DNA of 64,000 nucleotides. It comes from Leptospira ryugenii (GTDB taxonomy: Bacteria > Spirochaetota > Leptospiria > Leptospirales > Leptospiraceae). The notes beneath the pieces were generated by a model. That model did not search any database. It worked only from the letters and a program-made list of their open reading frames with translations, and was not told where the DNA came from. The position numbers and the translations under genes are program-made. The DNA lies in the NCBI RefSeq assembly GCF_003114855.1, contig NZ_BFBB01000003.1:561077-625076 (forward strand). Direction: 5' to 3'. Positions within the stretch are counted from its first letter, which is position 1. Every line of letters starts with the position of its first letter. Shown here in pieces: positions 1-7,964 of this stretch.

Positions 1-732
1 ATTATGGTATCGAATAACTTTTGCTATTTAGAAAAAAAATGTGACGGCGATTTTTTAACATTTCATACCGAAAAAAGAGGAATGACTAGTTTTCGAATCA
101 AAGCTGTGAAAGAGCATTTCTTTTCTGAAAGGGGAACAATTATGATGAGCTCCGACCATTATGACCTCTATTTCAAAATTAAATACTTAAATTCATTGCG
201 AATTCAATTGCCCACTGGGGCAAATCGATCAAGTGCAGAAAAAGAGCTCCAAAACCAAGTCAAAAAGCATAAAAGTTTAAAACTATTAAACCAAAATGAG
301 TTGAAAAATCTTTATGTAATAGGAATGAGGCAGGTATTCAAAAGCCTAGATCTCTTGAAGTTATCCTCGATTTTTTTAACAATGCTTTCTTTGTTAAATG
401 CTCTTTTGTACCAGATCAAGGAAAAGGGGAAGTTACTCGCAAGTTTACGTGCAATCGGCATGGACAAATTTCAGCTCTTTCAATTTGTTTTCTTCCAAAG
501 CGCATTTTTAACAGGCTTTGGTTTCCTAATTGGTGTCTTGAACAGTGCCCTAGTTGCTCCAGTCGTGGTCTTTGGGATCAATAAAAATGCATTTGGCTGG
601 AGTCTAGATTTTCGTTACCCGATTTCTTGGTTAGGGATCGGCTTCTTTCTTGTACCAGTCTTAGCTACATTTGTCTCCTTACTGGCATTCGCTTCACAAA
701 AAAACTCTAAGCTTTCCCAGGACCTAAAATAG
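1..732 (+). CDS. FtsX-type ABC transporter permease, C-terminal part (cut by window edge)
   Basis: The reading frame is open to the left edge, so this is the C-terminal part of a longer protein; the in-frame ATG at 4 is probably internal. The last ~130 residues have three hydrophobic segments (about residues 118-140, 158-188 and 206-230) around the motif LLASLRAIGMDKFQLFQFV, which is the usual FtsX/MacB_PCD signature (regulatory statement about 'RAIGMS' in the loop between the first two helices). Members of this family export lipoproteins, peptides or lipids with an ATPase partner that is outside the window. Role assignment beyond permease is not possible here. Confidence 0.75.
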   Translation: MMVSNNFCYLEKKCDGDFLTFHTEKRGMTSFRIKAVKEHFFSERGTIMMSSDHYDLYFKIKYLNSLRIQLPTGANRSSAEKELQNQVKKHKSLKLLNQNELKNLYVIGMRQVFKSLDLLKLSSIFLTMLSLLNALLYQIKEKGKLLASLRAIGMDKFQLFQFVFFQSAFLTGFGFLIGVLNSALVAPVVVFGINKNAFGWSLDFRYPISWLGIGFFLVPVLATFVSLLAFASQKNSKLSQDLK

Positions 733-777
733 GAATAAATACTTTACAATCTGCTAATTTGTCCTTCAATTTTGTCC

Positions 778-1674
778 ATGGCTGGAACAATCAAAGTTGC
801 CTTGGAATTGGTCGATTCCATTCGAAAACAAAATATCGAAACCAAGGACAAAATCCCTGGTTCAGACACTTTTTTACGAGTTTGGGCTGCTCAGTTTAGT
901 AGAACGGAAGATGAGATTCGAAAGATTCTCTACAATCTTAGAGAGAGCCATTATATCTTCATTATCAATACGGTAGCTCCGGATCCCAATTTATTTGTCT
1001 ACGGCGAAGAAGTGTACATGATTGCCGAGCATGAAATTTTGACCGAGCTAAAACGAGACGCTGATACTAGTTTAGAAAGAATTTATGAATCTAGTAATTA
1101 CAAACGAAAATCTTCCTTTCAGATTTCCAGAGAGCTATTCCCAAGAATTAAAGAATACAACAACACTCCTTTAGGTAGAGCGATCAACCTTGTTGTTATG
1201 TTAGAAGAGTATTTAAGGATACTCTCATCCACTAGTTACGAGTATACGGAACAGTGGCGAAAACAAAAACTCCAAGAGCTGTATGCAAGCGAAAGCACGA
1301 CGGAAGAAATATCCTCTGCTTTCTCACAGGCAACAGAAACCAAAAGAGCTGTTGACATCATGAAGGAATCTGGCAAGGAAAAGCAAGATCCTAGTTGGTC
1401 AAAGGCGACTCAGAGTTTCACTGTTGAATTCCTATTAAGGGTACATTTTAGAAAATATGAATTTGATATTATAAAAAAATTGATCCAAACAGGGAAAATT
1501 TCCCAAGAAAAAGAATTAAAATTTATCCGTGATACTCTTAACCTTATGGAAACTCGCACAAACGAAGACCGTATATTGAAGCGTTATATGGAAGAAATGA
1601 TTGAGCTTAGACGTTATTGCCAAGCCAAGCTCAACATCATGAGACAAGGGTCACAGCCAAAGCAGGCTAGTTAA
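778..1674 (+). CDS. conserved hypothetical protein, helical, cytoplasmic
   Basis: A 298-residue protein that I do not recognise. It has no signal peptide or membrane segment and is rich in charged helical stretches (Glu/Lys/Arg). The first ~60 residues (LRVWAAQFSRTEDEIRKILYNLRESHYIFI) read like a winged-helix-type fold, but this is only an impression. I chose the ATG at 778; a TTG at 772 is in frame, and neither has a clear ribosome-binding site. Its stop codon interlocks with that of the convergent gene on the other strand (TTAA at 1671-1674). Confidence 0.6.
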   Translation: MAGTIKVALELVDSIRKQNIETKDKIPGSDTFLRVWAAQFSRTEDEIRKILYNLRESHYIFIINTVAPDPNLFVYGEEVYMIAEHEILTELKRDADTSLERIYESSNYKRKSSFQISRELFPRIKEYNNTPLGRAINLVVMLEEYLRILSSTSYEYTEQWRKQKLQELYASESTTEEISSAFSQATETKRAVDIMKESGKEKQDPSWSKATQSFTVEFLLRVHFRKYEFDIIKKLIQTGKISQEKELKFIRDTLNLMETRTNEDRILKRYMEEMIELRRYCQAKLNIMRQGSQPKQAS

Positions 1675-2423
1675 GATTCGAAAAAACCTGCTTTGTTTAA
1701 ATTGATATACACCTGAAAGAGAAATAATACCAAACTGATAAATAACATTCTCCTTTTAAAGGAGAACTTTACATTCAAATAATTTGGTTTTTCTGGAAGG
1801 TAGAGAAAAAAGATAATCACGTTTACGTTGAAAAACAAATAAAAGGATTCTAAGTTTAAAAAAGGAAACTTCTCAGAGAGTCCAGGAAATTTCAAAACAA
1901 CTAGAAAAAATATTGAAGGACTCATAAAAAGAGCATTTTTCCAAGTGAATAGTTTTTCATCTTCATTGTCATAGACGATCTCAAGTTTGGTTTCTTTTCT
2001 CAATTCTTCAGTAAAAGCATCTATTTCTTGTAAGTTGACAATGGGGAATATACGTTCTTTTGTCTCAATGATGATCCGTTCATACCCTCGAAATTTATCT
2101 CTTGTTATCTTTTCAATATCTTTGTTACGAATTGCCGCACAACTTCCGTAGGCATCAAACTGTTTAATCGTGCCACCCTGCAACTCTACCATCCCTTTTG
2201 TAAGTATTTCTAATTGTTTTGTGAAATTCTTTCTTAAAAACCATACCAGAACAGCAAATAATGGTAGAAAGATCAAAAGGAATTTTGGTCTCTCTTCTGC
2301 GGGAATTTGAAGGGTATTAAAGCCCAAGAACAAAACAAACATCGAGAGAACAATCAACGTTCTCTGTAATAATTTTTTGCGGAACAAATCCGTGTTATAA
2401 AGAAAGAGTTTTTTTTCTGTCAT
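1671..2423 (-). CDS. membrane protein with two N-terminal and two C-terminal hydrophobic hairpins, unknown function
   Basis: A 250-residue protein. Hydrophobic segments lie near residues 18-38 and 45-62, and again in the last third (about 170-190, 200-215, 228-245), with a soluble stretch of ~100 residues between them. The layout (two helices, soluble domain reading TKGMVELQGGTIKQFDAYG) resembles small bacterial PH-domain membrane proteins, but the match is weak. The start at 2423 is chosen because its ATG overlaps the stop codon of pyrE as ATGA; a longer frame into pyrE is unlikely. Translational coupling with pyrE is likely; a functional link is not evident. Confidence 0.6.
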   Translation of the reverse strand: MTEKKLFLYNTDLFRKKLLQRTLIVLSMFVLFLGFNTLQIPAEERPKFLLIFLPLFAVLVWFLRKNFTKQLEILTKGMVELQGGTIKQFDAYGSCAAIRNKDIEKITRDKFRGYERIIIETKERIFPIVNLQEIDAFTEELRKETKLEIVYDNEDEKLFTWKNALFMSPSIFFLVVLKFPGLSEKFPFLNLESFYLFFNVNVIIFFLYLPEKPNYLNVKFSFKRRMLFISLVLFLFQVYINLNKAGFFES

Positions 2424-2977
2424 CGAAAATCCTCTTTCCGAAAGAGGGCTTCCATATGAATCCCTTCCTTTTCCAATGCTTCCCGTCCACCCTCTTGTCT
2501 GTCTAAAATACAAACACCTTTTGTCACCTCGATCCCAACCTCTCGCAATGCTCTTACGGCCTTGATCGTAGAGCCACCAGTTGTAATCACATCATCTAAC
2601 ACCAAACATTGTTTTACTTCCTTGTGGAACCCTTCGACTTGTTGCCCCGTGCCGTGGTCTTTTGCTTCTTTTCGTATGATCAACGGGTATTTTTGGATTC
2701 CACGCGCTTGGTAAGCGAGTGCGAGTCCGTAAGTGAGCGGATCTGCGCCCAAGGTCAGGCCTCCAATGGCGCCAAAAGTACCCGGGAACTTGGGGATTAC
2801 CTCCTCGATGAGCACTTCACACAGGAGATGGAGGCGTTCTGGGTGGAGGGTGATTTCTTTGCAATTGAAGTAGTGTTGGGATTCCTTTCCGCTTGCTAGC
2901 CGAAAGGGTTTTTCGGAAAAGCGGTAGGCATAGGATTTCATCCATTCAAACACCTGGTTTTTCTTATCTAGGGACAT
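2420..2977 (-). CDS. pyrE: orotate phosphoribosyltransferase
   Basis: 185 residues, the usual length for bacterial PyrE. It joins orotate to PRPP to make orotidine 5'-monophosphate in de novo pyrimidine synthesis, in the cytoplasm. The PRPP-binding signature VLDDVITTGGSTI is complete near residues 125-137, the flexible catalytic loop RKEAKDHGTGQ lies before it, and the N-terminal FRLASGKESQHYFNCKEI matches the orotate-binding beginning of the family. I chose the ATG at 2977 because a GGGAAG element lies upstream; an ATG 45 bases earlier is possible but adds a non-conserved tail. The following membrane-protein gene overlaps by 4 bases. Confidence 0.92.
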   Translation of the reverse strand: MSLDKKNQVFEWMKSYAYRFSEKPFRLASGKESQHYFNCKEITLHPERLHLLCEVLIEEVIPKFPGTFGAIGGLTLGADPLTYGLALAYQARGIQKYPLIIRKEAKDHGTGQQVEGFHKEVKQCLVLDDVITTGGSTIKAVRALREVGIEVTKGVCILDRQEGGREALEKEGIHMEALFRKEDFR

Positions 2978-3390
2978 AATCACAGTCTTCCCATTTTCCT
3001 TTTTAGGAAAACAAAAATTCAAAACCTTCCTTGCTCACCTTCCGTATGTCGATAGAGGCGGACTAAAGGTTACCGGCGGCAAGTTGGGAAGGCTTAAGAA
3101 AGATGGGAACGTGTAGGAACAGGGAAAATACGGAAGTAAAGTGATTTAGAAGATGAGTTTATATATAAAGTAGCATTTTAAATGAATTAGAAGTAAAAAT
3201 AAAGTCAGTTACGAATTTAAGTTAAAATATTTTCACTACTTATATTATATTTAACTCGACTTTATAAGTCTTATATACATTTATAGACTTTAAATTGATT
3301 TATAGATTGACTAAAATTCGCAATCCATAAGAAAAAGAACAAAATTAGAAAAAGAAAAGTGCCAATTTTAAGCCCTAGGGAGGAGATCGA
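2978..3390. other. 413-bp intergenic region, strongly AT-rich from about 3140
   Basis: This divergent region between pyrE and the TetR gene holds no convincing open reading frame. From about 3140 to 3370 it is very AT-rich, with runs such as TATATATAAA and TATATTATATTTAA. An imperfect inverted repeat (AAGTCTTATA at 3266-3275 against TATAGACTT at 3282-3290) is a possible binding site for the TetR protein encoded next to it. Promoters for both flanking genes presumably lie here, but I cannot pick out one convincing -35/-10 pair. Confidence 0.5.
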
Positions 3391-4020
3391 TTGGACCGTT
3401 TGCCATTGCGAGAACGAAAGAAACACCTAATCAAAGAGGCGATTGCCCAGTCGGCTCGGGAATTGTTTTCAGAGCGCCCCTTCTCCCAAGTGACGGTTGC
3501 GGAAGTAGCCGACCATGCCAATGTCAGCGTAAAAACTCTCTTCACCTACTTTCGCTCCAAAGATGATCTTCTGTTTTTTGAAGAGTCCAATTTTTGCGAA
3601 GAGATCCTGGCAGCGCTTGCGAACCGAAAGCCAGGTAGCTCCTACCTCGAAGCCATGCAAGGCTTTCTTTGGGATTTGATCCACGAACTCCAAGGGGAAT
3701 CCATTTTGGGATCCTTCCCTGGTTTCCATACCTCTATGACCATTCCAGAACTGCAGCCTCGGCTTTCCCTCCTCTGGGATCGCTACGAAGGTTTGATTGC
3801 AGAACAAATTTCCAAAGACGAAGGATTTGAGCCCGCCGACCCCGAACCCCGGATCATCGCCTCTCTATTGCTATTGCCCTTCCGCCAATTGACCATGGCT
3901 AGCTGGAGGAGCACATTGGAAGCCATGAACCCATCCAAACGGATTTCTACTCTAGAAAAATGGCATAGCCGAACGCAGTCTTTGATTGCCGATGGAATCA
4001 GGATGTATGGTAGGAAGTGA
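3391..4020 (+). CDS. TetR/AcrR family transcriptional regulator
   Basis: 209 residues. The first ~50 form a typical TetR helix-turn-helix (AIAQSARELFSERPFSQVTVAEVADHANVSVKTLFTYFRSKDDLL), and the rest would be the ligand-binding dimerisation domain. The start is a TTG at 3391, supported by a strong AGGGAGGAG ribosome-binding site five bases upstream and by the fact that the DNA-binding domain would be cut by any later start. It is convergent with the cytochrome peroxidase gene; its target could be itself through the AT-rich upstream region. The gene is noticeably more GC-rich than the DNA before it. Confidence 0.88.
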   Translation: MDRLPLRERKKHLIKEAIAQSARELFSERPFSQVTVAEVADHANVSVKTLFTYFRSKDDLLFFEESNFCEEILAALANRKPGSSYLEAMQGFLWDLIHELQGESILGSFPGFHTSMTIPELQPRLSLLWDRYEGLIAEQISKDEGFEPADPEPRIIASLLLLPFRQLTMASWRSTLEAMNPSKRISTLEKWHSRTQSLIADGIRMYGRK

Positions 4021-4040
4021 TGTGCCTTATCGGCACATCA
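4018..4040. terminator. hairpin between convergent genes, possible two-way terminator
   Basis: TGATGTGCC (4018-4026) and GGCACATCA (4032-4040) form a perfect 9-bp stem with a 5-nt loop, starting at the TetR stop codon. It is followed by TCTTTA rather than a real T-run, so termination strength is uncertain. Its place between two convergent genes supports the call. Confidence 0.5.
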
Positions 4041-4053
4041 TCTTTAGAATTGA

Positions 4054-5040
4054 CTAGTTGGTTCTTGTTTTGTCGGAGAGAGAACCTAAGAATTTTGCGA
4101 TCTTTGTGACATCTGCCTCAGAGAGGTTTTGGCCTAACTGGTGGTATCCCATCTTCTTAATGGCATCTTCTAGAGTTGCCACCTTTCCATCATGGAAATA
4201 GGGTCCAGTCAAAGCAACATTGCGGAGGGACGGCACTTTAAAGAAGTACTTATCACTTGCATCTTTTGTGACATTGAACCTTCCCAAGTCATTGGTTTCA
4301 TATGGATTGACTTGGCCAAGTTTGCGGAACGAATCCCCGCCGAGTAACTTACCTCCGTGGCAAGAAGTACATCCTGAGCTAATAAATGTTTGAAGTCCGT
4401 TCTGTTCCTCTTGGCTGAGGGCACTGTGGTCACCATTCACAAAGTCATCAAATCGAGAAGGAGAGACCAAGGTCCTCTCAAATGCGGCAATGGCCTCTGC
4501 TAGGTTTTCGTACGTAATCGCGTCTTTCGCAGAAGGGAATGCTTTCGCGAATAAACCTGGGTATTCAGAATCATCCTTTAGCCTCTTTAGCACTTCTGCC
4601 TCATTCGGCATCGCCATTTCGCCTGGGTTCAAAATCGGGCCTTTTGCCTGTTCATGTAAATTTTTAGCTCTACCATCCCAAAATTGTAAGAAATGGAATC
4701 CTGCGTTTAAAACAGTGGGCGAATTTCTATCTCCTGTTTTTCCAAATGCACCTGGAGAGGTAGGCAAATTGTCCACTCCAGCCGCCTTCCCTTCTACATT
4801 GTGGCAGGAATTGCAAGATTGGGTATTATTCTGGGAAAGTTTCTTTTCGAAGTAGAGTTTTTTCCCGAGTGCAATGAGCTCAGGAGTGTCGTTTTCAGCG
4901 CCTGGCATGCTGGTAGGAAGTGCACCCAACATTTGTTTTGCCTTTGCTTGCAGTTCTTTGGTTTCTTGTGAGGGGCCGCATCCTACGAGCCCAAGACAAA
5001 GAATTACCAAAACAGAAAGAGTGTATTTTTGTTTTGTCAT
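4054..5040 (-). CDS. di-haem cytochrome c peroxidase (MauG/CcpA family), lipoprotein
   Basis: 328 residues. Two c-type haem-binding motifs are visible: CNSCH at residues 76-80 and CTSCH at 224-228, spaced as in bacterial di-haem peroxidases, which reduce hydrogen peroxide with electrons from small cytochromes. Family-typical stretches between them include NSPTVLNAGFHFLQFWDGRA and AIAAFERTLVSPSRFD, and the C-terminal FKVPSLRNVALTGPYFHDG. The N-terminus is a signal peptide ending in LVGC (lipidation at Cys21), so the enzyme should sit on a membrane facing the periplasm. It stands alone as a transcription unit. A MauG-like cofactor-maturation role is the alternative. Confidence 0.9.
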   Translation of the reverse strand: MTKQKYTLSVLVILCLGLVGCGPSQETKELQAKAKQMLGALPTSMPGAENDTPELIALGKKLYFEKKLSQNNTQSCNSCHNVEGKAAGVDNLPTSPGAFGKTGDRNSPTVLNAGFHFLQFWDGRAKNLHEQAKGPILNPGEMAMPNEAEVLKRLKDDSEYPGLFAKAFPSAKDAITYENLAEAIAAFERTLVSPSRFDDFVNGDHSALSQEEQNGLQTFISSGCTSCHGGKLLGGDSFRKLGQVNPYETNDLGRFNVTKDASDKYFFKVPSLRNVALTGPYFHDGKVATLEDAIKKMGYHQLGQNLSEADVTKIAKFLGSLSDKTRTN

Positions 5041-5292
5041 AGAAATCCCTCGGTAGGCTCATTTCTTTTCTTCTGGACCTTTTTTCAAGAGTTTTCAAAT
5101 GGACTGAGTCTTTTTTTAGAATGCCCCTAAATTGCTCAGATTCTCAGCACATTGCCTAGATCCAAAGAGATCGCTGTTCTAAAATCCGTCAAGATGAGGC
5201 AAAGCCGTGCTTTTTCTGTTTCGAACCGAGTTCTTTTCTACTTTTTTCCATGTTGGCATACTTTATGCATATGAGTCTAGCAGGAGTTAATC

Positions 5293-5628
5293 ATGGAATC
5301 GAGAAAAAAAGAAAGAATCACGGCGGCATGGGATGATTTCGTTGTAAAGATTTACTCAGTGAATGGATCCCCTGAATACCTTCTCGCGAGTTTCGATAAC
5401 ATCTCAGAGATGGGTGTGCGAGCAACCCTGGAAATGGGTGTCGATGTCAAAGAAAAGGATCTGGTCACTGGGATCATAGAAAGTGAACTGACCAAATGTA
5501 AGATCAAATATTCTGGGAAAGTGGTTTGGCTAAAAACAACTGAGCAAGGCATCCAATTTGGAGTCAAATTTGATGAGGAGCTCTTGTTACCTGACGTATT
5601 CATTGCACGCTCTATGGCTGCTGCCTAA
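5293..5628 (+). CDS. PilZ-domain protein, single domain
   Basis: 111 residues that resemble a lone PilZ domain, which binds cyclic-di-GMP. The pattern RKKERI...DNISEMGVRATLE fits the RxxxR and (D/N)xSxxG parts of the PilZ motif, and the end ...GKVVWLKTTEQGIQFGVKFDE fits the barrel's last strands. The first arginines are spaced as RKKER, so ligand binding is plausible but not certain. An AGGAG ribosome-binding site sits six bases before the ATG. The neighbours do not tell its target. Confidence 0.75.
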   Translation: MESRKKERITAAWDDFVVKIYSVNGSPEYLLASFDNISEMGVRATLEMGVDVKEKDLVTGIIESELTKCKIKYSGKVVWLKTTEQGIQFGVKFDEELLLPDVFIARSMAAA

Positions 5629-5707
5629 GTTTAGATTCCTTACGATTTATCCAGAGGGAGCTTGATCCAGAGCTGCGCTATGCCGATACTCAAGGTAGGC
5701 CATCTGT

Positions 5708-6640
5708 ATGTCTGCACCCAAACATTTAATCTCTTGGAAAGATTGGACGGATTCGGAAATCGAAGAACTCCTAAACTTTGCCATCTATGTAAAAAATAAC
5801 CGAGTCTACTTCTTTGGACACATGGCAGGTCGTTCTATGGCTATGTTATTCCAAAAAACCTCAACGAGGACAAGGGTTTCCTTTGAGGCTGGGATGACTG
5901 AACTCGGAGGCCATGCCATATTTCTGGATTGGATGTCATCCAACTTTTCACTCTCTGACATTGACTTTGAAGCAGCCTATCTGTCTAGGAATGTCTCCAT
6001 CATTATGGCAAGACTCAAGAAACACGAAGATTTACTTACCTTAAAAGAGGGCTCGCAAGTACCGGTCATCAATGGATGTTGCAATCTATTCCATCCCTGC
6101 CAAGCACTGGCAGACATTTTGACGATCGCAAATGACAGGCCAAATGATTGGAAAAAAACTAAAATCTGTTACATTGGAGTACATAACAATGTTGTAAACT
6201 CCTTGATAGGAATTACGGCAGCATTAGGTATTCATCTAACTCTGGTTACTCCGATCGCCCACGAAGAATCTATCGTAAAAGAAGTCGTCAAAAGGGGACA
6301 GGCAAAAAAAACTCTCACTTGGGAAACAGACTTAAAGATAGCCGTAAAAGACGCAGATTACATCTATACTGATACTTGGGTAGATATGGAATTTTTCAAC
6401 GACCCGGAATTCCAAAAAGAAAAGGAAGAGAGAATTCGATTGATGATGCCCTACCAGGTAAACCAAGAACTCTTAAAACATACAAAAGCAAAGGTGATGC
6501 ACGATATGCCGATCCATGCAGGCTATGAAATCACAAGAGAAGTTGTATCTTCGGAACGTTCTATCATCTTTACGCAAGCTGAGAATCGCTTAGATGCCCA
6601 AAAGGCAGTCATTCTAAACTTACTCGATAGCCACAAATAA
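5708..6640 (+). CDS. argF: ornithine carbamoyltransferase-family enzyme with atypical amino-acid-binding motifs
   Basis: 310 residues of the aspartate/ornithine carbamoyltransferase family. The carbamoyl-phosphate side is intact: FQKTSTRTRVSFE near residue 49, HPCQALADIL near 136. The second-substrate side differs from textbook OTCase: the DxxSMG loop reads DTWVDMEFF and the HCLP motif reads HDMP (MHDMPIHAGYEI near residue 262). The family normally makes citrulline from ornithine and carbamoyl phosphate in arginine synthesis, and as no other candidate is visible I label it argF, but an acylated ornithine or another amine as substrate is possible. It converges on the globin gene with 3 bases between them. 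Confidence 0.8.
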   Translation: MSAPKHLISWKDWTDSEIEELLNFAIYVKNNRVYFFGHMAGRSMAMLFQKTSTRTRVSFEAGMTELGGHAIFLDWMSSNFSLSDIDFEAAYLSRNVSIIMARLKKHEDLLTLKEGSQVPVINGCCNLFHPCQALADILTIANDRPNDWKKTKICYIGVHNNVVNSLIGITAALGIHLTLVTPIAHEESIVKEVVKRGQAKKTLTWETDLKIAVKDADYIYTDTWVDMEFFNDPEFQKEKEERIRLMMPYQVNQELLKHTKAKVMHDMPIHAGYEITREVVSSERSIIFTQAENRLDAQKAVILNLLDSHK

Positions 6641-6643
6641 GAG

Positions 6644-7066
6644 TTAAGCTTGGTTAACCATCCAACGGCTGAATTGATCCAAAAATTTTAAAAAAATCGC
6701 TTTTGATTCTTGGCTGAAAGAGAATTCTTCGAGTGATTGTTTGTAACAAGAAAGCCAAACCTGGCGGCTCTCTTCATTAATAAGAAAAGCAAAGTGCCGC
6801 ATTCTCATCCTCGCAGGTCCCCAATTGTGTAAATAAAGTGAAGGTCCCCCCGTTACCTGAATCATAAAGTCCGCCTGCTTTTGTTTGGCGAGAGTAAGCT
6901 CTTCTGGAAACATTGCAGCTATTTTTGATTCGGCAATCAAATCATAAAAACGAGAGACCAAATTCCGCATCCCCTCTTCCCCCCATTCTGAAAATATACC
7001 TTCTAATCCAGGCATGGGCCCTGGAGGGCCTTCGGGCGGAGTAAATATATCTCGTTCGGGCATCAA
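6644..7066 (-). CDS. truncated haemoglobin-like protein (bacterial group II type)
   Basis: 140 residues. The stretch QADFMIQVTGGPSLYLHNWG...MRMRHFAFLI...RQVWLSCYKQSL follows the pattern of bacterial truncated globins, with the proximal histidine expected in the MRMRHF segment. Such proteins bind oxygen or nitric oxide through haem and are soluble. The N-terminal ~20 residues are proline-rich and not part of the fold. Two ATG codons are adjacent (7066, 7063); either may start. It is the second gene of a minus-strand pair with the lipoprotein gene that ends 7 bases upstream of it. Confidence 0.85.
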   Translation of the reverse strand: MMPERDIFTPPEGPPGPMPGLEGIFSEWGEEGMRNLVSRFYDLIAESKIAAMFPEELTLAKQKQADFMIQVTGGPSLYLHNWGPARMRMRHFAFLINEESRQVWLSCYKQSLEEFSFSQESKAIFLKFLDQFSRWMVNQA

Positions 7067-7073
7067 AATTTGC

Positions 7074-7790
7074 TTATTCGATTGCTAAGTAAATAGAGGT
7101 CACCGAAACTGTGTCAGCAGCATCTATTTCTTTTTCAGTAAAGACAGTCTGTACCCTTTGTAAATCGATCGCCTCTGCGGATAGGATGGCACGTATTTCC
7201 TCCGATCTCTTCTTCATCAATCTAGTTTGGTAGGCAATATCGCCAGACGTATTTGTCTTATGAACGAGTAGTATCTGATAATTTTCCTGCACATTTTTTA
7301 GTGACTGGGCAAGTTCTCTGATCTTTGATTTTTCAGAGTCATTTAACTCAGCATCATCCTTTTGAAAGACCACCTGTTGAATCGGTTTCGATCCATTCAT
7401 CGCTTTGAAGAAAGAAATTTTTCCTAGCTGAGAAGAAGTGCTCATGTTCTGTGAGTTAACTTTTTCCCATTCTTTGGATGTGCAATATGTGTACGATGAC
7501 GTAGAAGAAACAACAGAGAACAAAAATCCAGCAAGTGTGACCACAACGTCGAAAGGTTTGGCATATTCTTTTATTTGTAAAAGTCTATCATCATCTGATA
7601 AAGTTTCACTTGATAGATTTGATTTCCAAATGGGCAACAGGAATAGAATCCGATAGGAGCGCATATCAATGTGTTTGGTACACTGGTCTACAGGCACATT
7701 TGCAATTAGATTGGTTTCTTCTAGTGGTATTCCCATACTCTTACAAGAAAGGGTAAAGAGTATTATGAAATAAATTGTGATTCGTAACAT
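7074..7790 (-). CDS. lipoprotein, possible degenerate OmpA-like C-terminus
   Basis: 238 residues. A short signal peptide ends in the lipobox LFTLSC (lipidated Cys near residue 16). The C-terminal third (ELNDSEKSKIRELAQSL...YQILLVHKTNTSGDIAYQTRLMKKRSEEIRAIL) has the helix and spacing of an OmpA/MotB peptidoglycan-binding domain, but the diagnostic TDxxG..N..LS..RA residues are not preserved, so this is a weak inference. It is followed by the globin gene with a 7-base gap and both are probably transcribed together. Confidence 0.6.
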   Translation of the reverse strand: MLRITIYFIILFTLSCKSMGIPLEETNLIANVPVDQCTKHIDMRSYRILFLLPIWKSNLSSETLSDDDRLLQIKEYAKPFDVVVTLAGFLFSVVSSTSSYTYCTSKEWEKVNSQNMSTSSQLGKISFFKAMNGSKPIQQVVFQKDDAELNDSEKSKIRELAQSLKNVQENYQILLVHKTNTSGDIAYQTRLMKKRSEEIRAILSAEAIDLQRVQTVFTEKEIDAADTVSVTSIYLAIE

Positions 7791-7964
7791 AGGTTTGATT
7801 CTTCAGAATTAGAACCTGCTCAAAAGAAATCACTCATTTTTTGTTCTTTCAGAAGAGAAAAGACCGGAATGCCTAGCCACATTTCTTGAGTAGAAGGAAA
7901 TCCTGCCTATGTTAAACGAAAAGTATAAGTAGAGAAACGTAAGGCAATAAATAAACGATTTCTG

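Noticed and set aside
4490..4855. 121-codon open frame on the plus strand
   Set aside because: It is antisense to the cytochrome peroxidase gene, which has both haem motifs; no ribosome-binding site or domain.
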